The position numbers and the translations under genes were made by a program. From positions 64,969 through 128,968 of the forward strand of contig NZ_JADPJG010000017.1 in the NCBI RefSeq assembly GCF_023073335.1: a stretch of DNA of 64,000 bases, written 5' to 3'. Origin of the DNA: Bradyrhizobium sp. 21. Lineage in GTDB: Bacteria > Pseudomonadota > Alphaproteobacteria > Rhizobiales > Xanthobacteraceae. Of the stretch, positions 63,815-64,000 are shown piece after piece. The notes beneath the pieces are model-generated. The model ran no database searches. It was given only the letters and a program-made list of their open reading frames with translations, and was not told the DNA's origin. Each line of letters opens with the position of its first letter. The first letter of the stretch is position 1.

Positions 63815-64000
63815 CAGGGAAGACCGGGTGCCGGCTGGCACCCACGGTCCACTGTGCGAAGTTGTGGTACAAAAATCTGCACAGCGGCATACAGGTGAAG
63901 CCAAAACAACCGGCCTTCCCTGAGCAGTGGTTTTACGACTTATGTCGTGCTCTCCCCGGGGAGCGATGCACTATTGCCCCCGTCGCCTTGCCGATGACTG
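63815..64000. repeat. Start of a longer dispersed repeat, cut by the window edge
   Basis: The stretch with CCGGGTGCCGGCTGGCACCC, then GTGCTCTCCCCGGGGAGCGA and GCACTATTGCCCCCGTCGCC, looks like the beginning of a dispersed non-coding repeat that I recall from many Bradyrhizobium intergenic regions; automatic annotation often calls short false proteins in it. Two small palindromes (GGTGCCGGCTGGCACC; CTCCCCGGGGAG) lie inside. I see no real gene in the last 590 bases. Confidence 0.55.

Noticed and set aside
63714..63923. Small protein-coding genes in the right-end repeat region
   Set aside because: The short frames lie in palindromic repeats, have no start-site support and resemble false proteins often annotated in such repeats.

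Overview
This window is a chromosomal segment of an alphaproteobacterium, most likely Bradyrhizobium or a close relative in the Nitrobacteraceae. I infer this from the protein sequences and gene order of the ribosomal and RNA-polymerase operons, the high G+C content, and intergenic repeat families typical of that group. No 16S rRNA gene is present, so the species is open.

Layout. (1) About 0-13.4 kb, minus strand: the end of the spc operon (rpmD at the window edge), then the S10 operon (rpmD-rpsE-rplR-rplF-rpsH-rpsN-rplE-rplX-rplN-rpsQ-rpmC-rplP-rpsC-rplV-rpsS-rplB-rplW-rplD-rplC-rpsJ), then the str operon (tuf-fusA-rpsG-rpsL). A repeat sits between tuf and rpsJ, and a good sigma70-like promoter lies about 0.45 kb upstream of rpsL. 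(2) 14.0-19.4 kb: a three-gene locus of unassigned function. It holds a PHBH-fold FAD oxidoreductase (+) that converges on an ABC exporter and a flavin oxidoreductase/methyltransferase fusion (both -). The exporter and the fusion both end in strongly acidic tails. (3) 19.6-33.1 kb, minus strand: rpoC, rpoB, rplL, rplJ, then a 2-hydroxyacid dehydrogenase, then rplA, rplK, nusG and secE. (4) 33.5-59.2 kb: a dense surface-carbohydrate cluster. (5) 59.27 kb: tRNA-Trp, then a serine hydrolase, two short-chain dehydrogenases and a histidine phosphatase. The right end (63.4-64.0 kb) is a pile-up of intergenic repeats.

The carbohydrate cluster is the most interesting part. It combines a GmhA-like sugar-phosphate isomerase, an HldE-like bifunctional enzyme with its domains in the reverse order, two SDR epimerases, a HAD phosphatase, a small-molecule kinase, a transketolase split into two genes, two tandem DegT-family aminotransferases, a 2-oxoglutarate oxygenase and an LIC12192-type 'sporadic carbohydrate cluster' protein. 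It also has a WbuC-like cupin, several methyltransferases (two NovU-like), a Gfo/Idh/MocA oxidoreductase, two flippase-like membrane proteins, two large polytopic GT-C-like proteins and a GT2 glycosyltransferase. From 40.3 to 48.5 kb most neighbouring genes overlap, which suggests one co-translated pathway. My inference is that it makes, activates, modifies and transfers an unusual (possibly higher-carbon, amino- or branched) sugar for a surface glycan. The product cannot be read from sequence.

The cluster lies between tRNA-Trp and secE, which in many alphaproteobacteria are neighbours. This makes the tRNA 3' end a plausible old insertion point, although I see no integrase and no att duplication.
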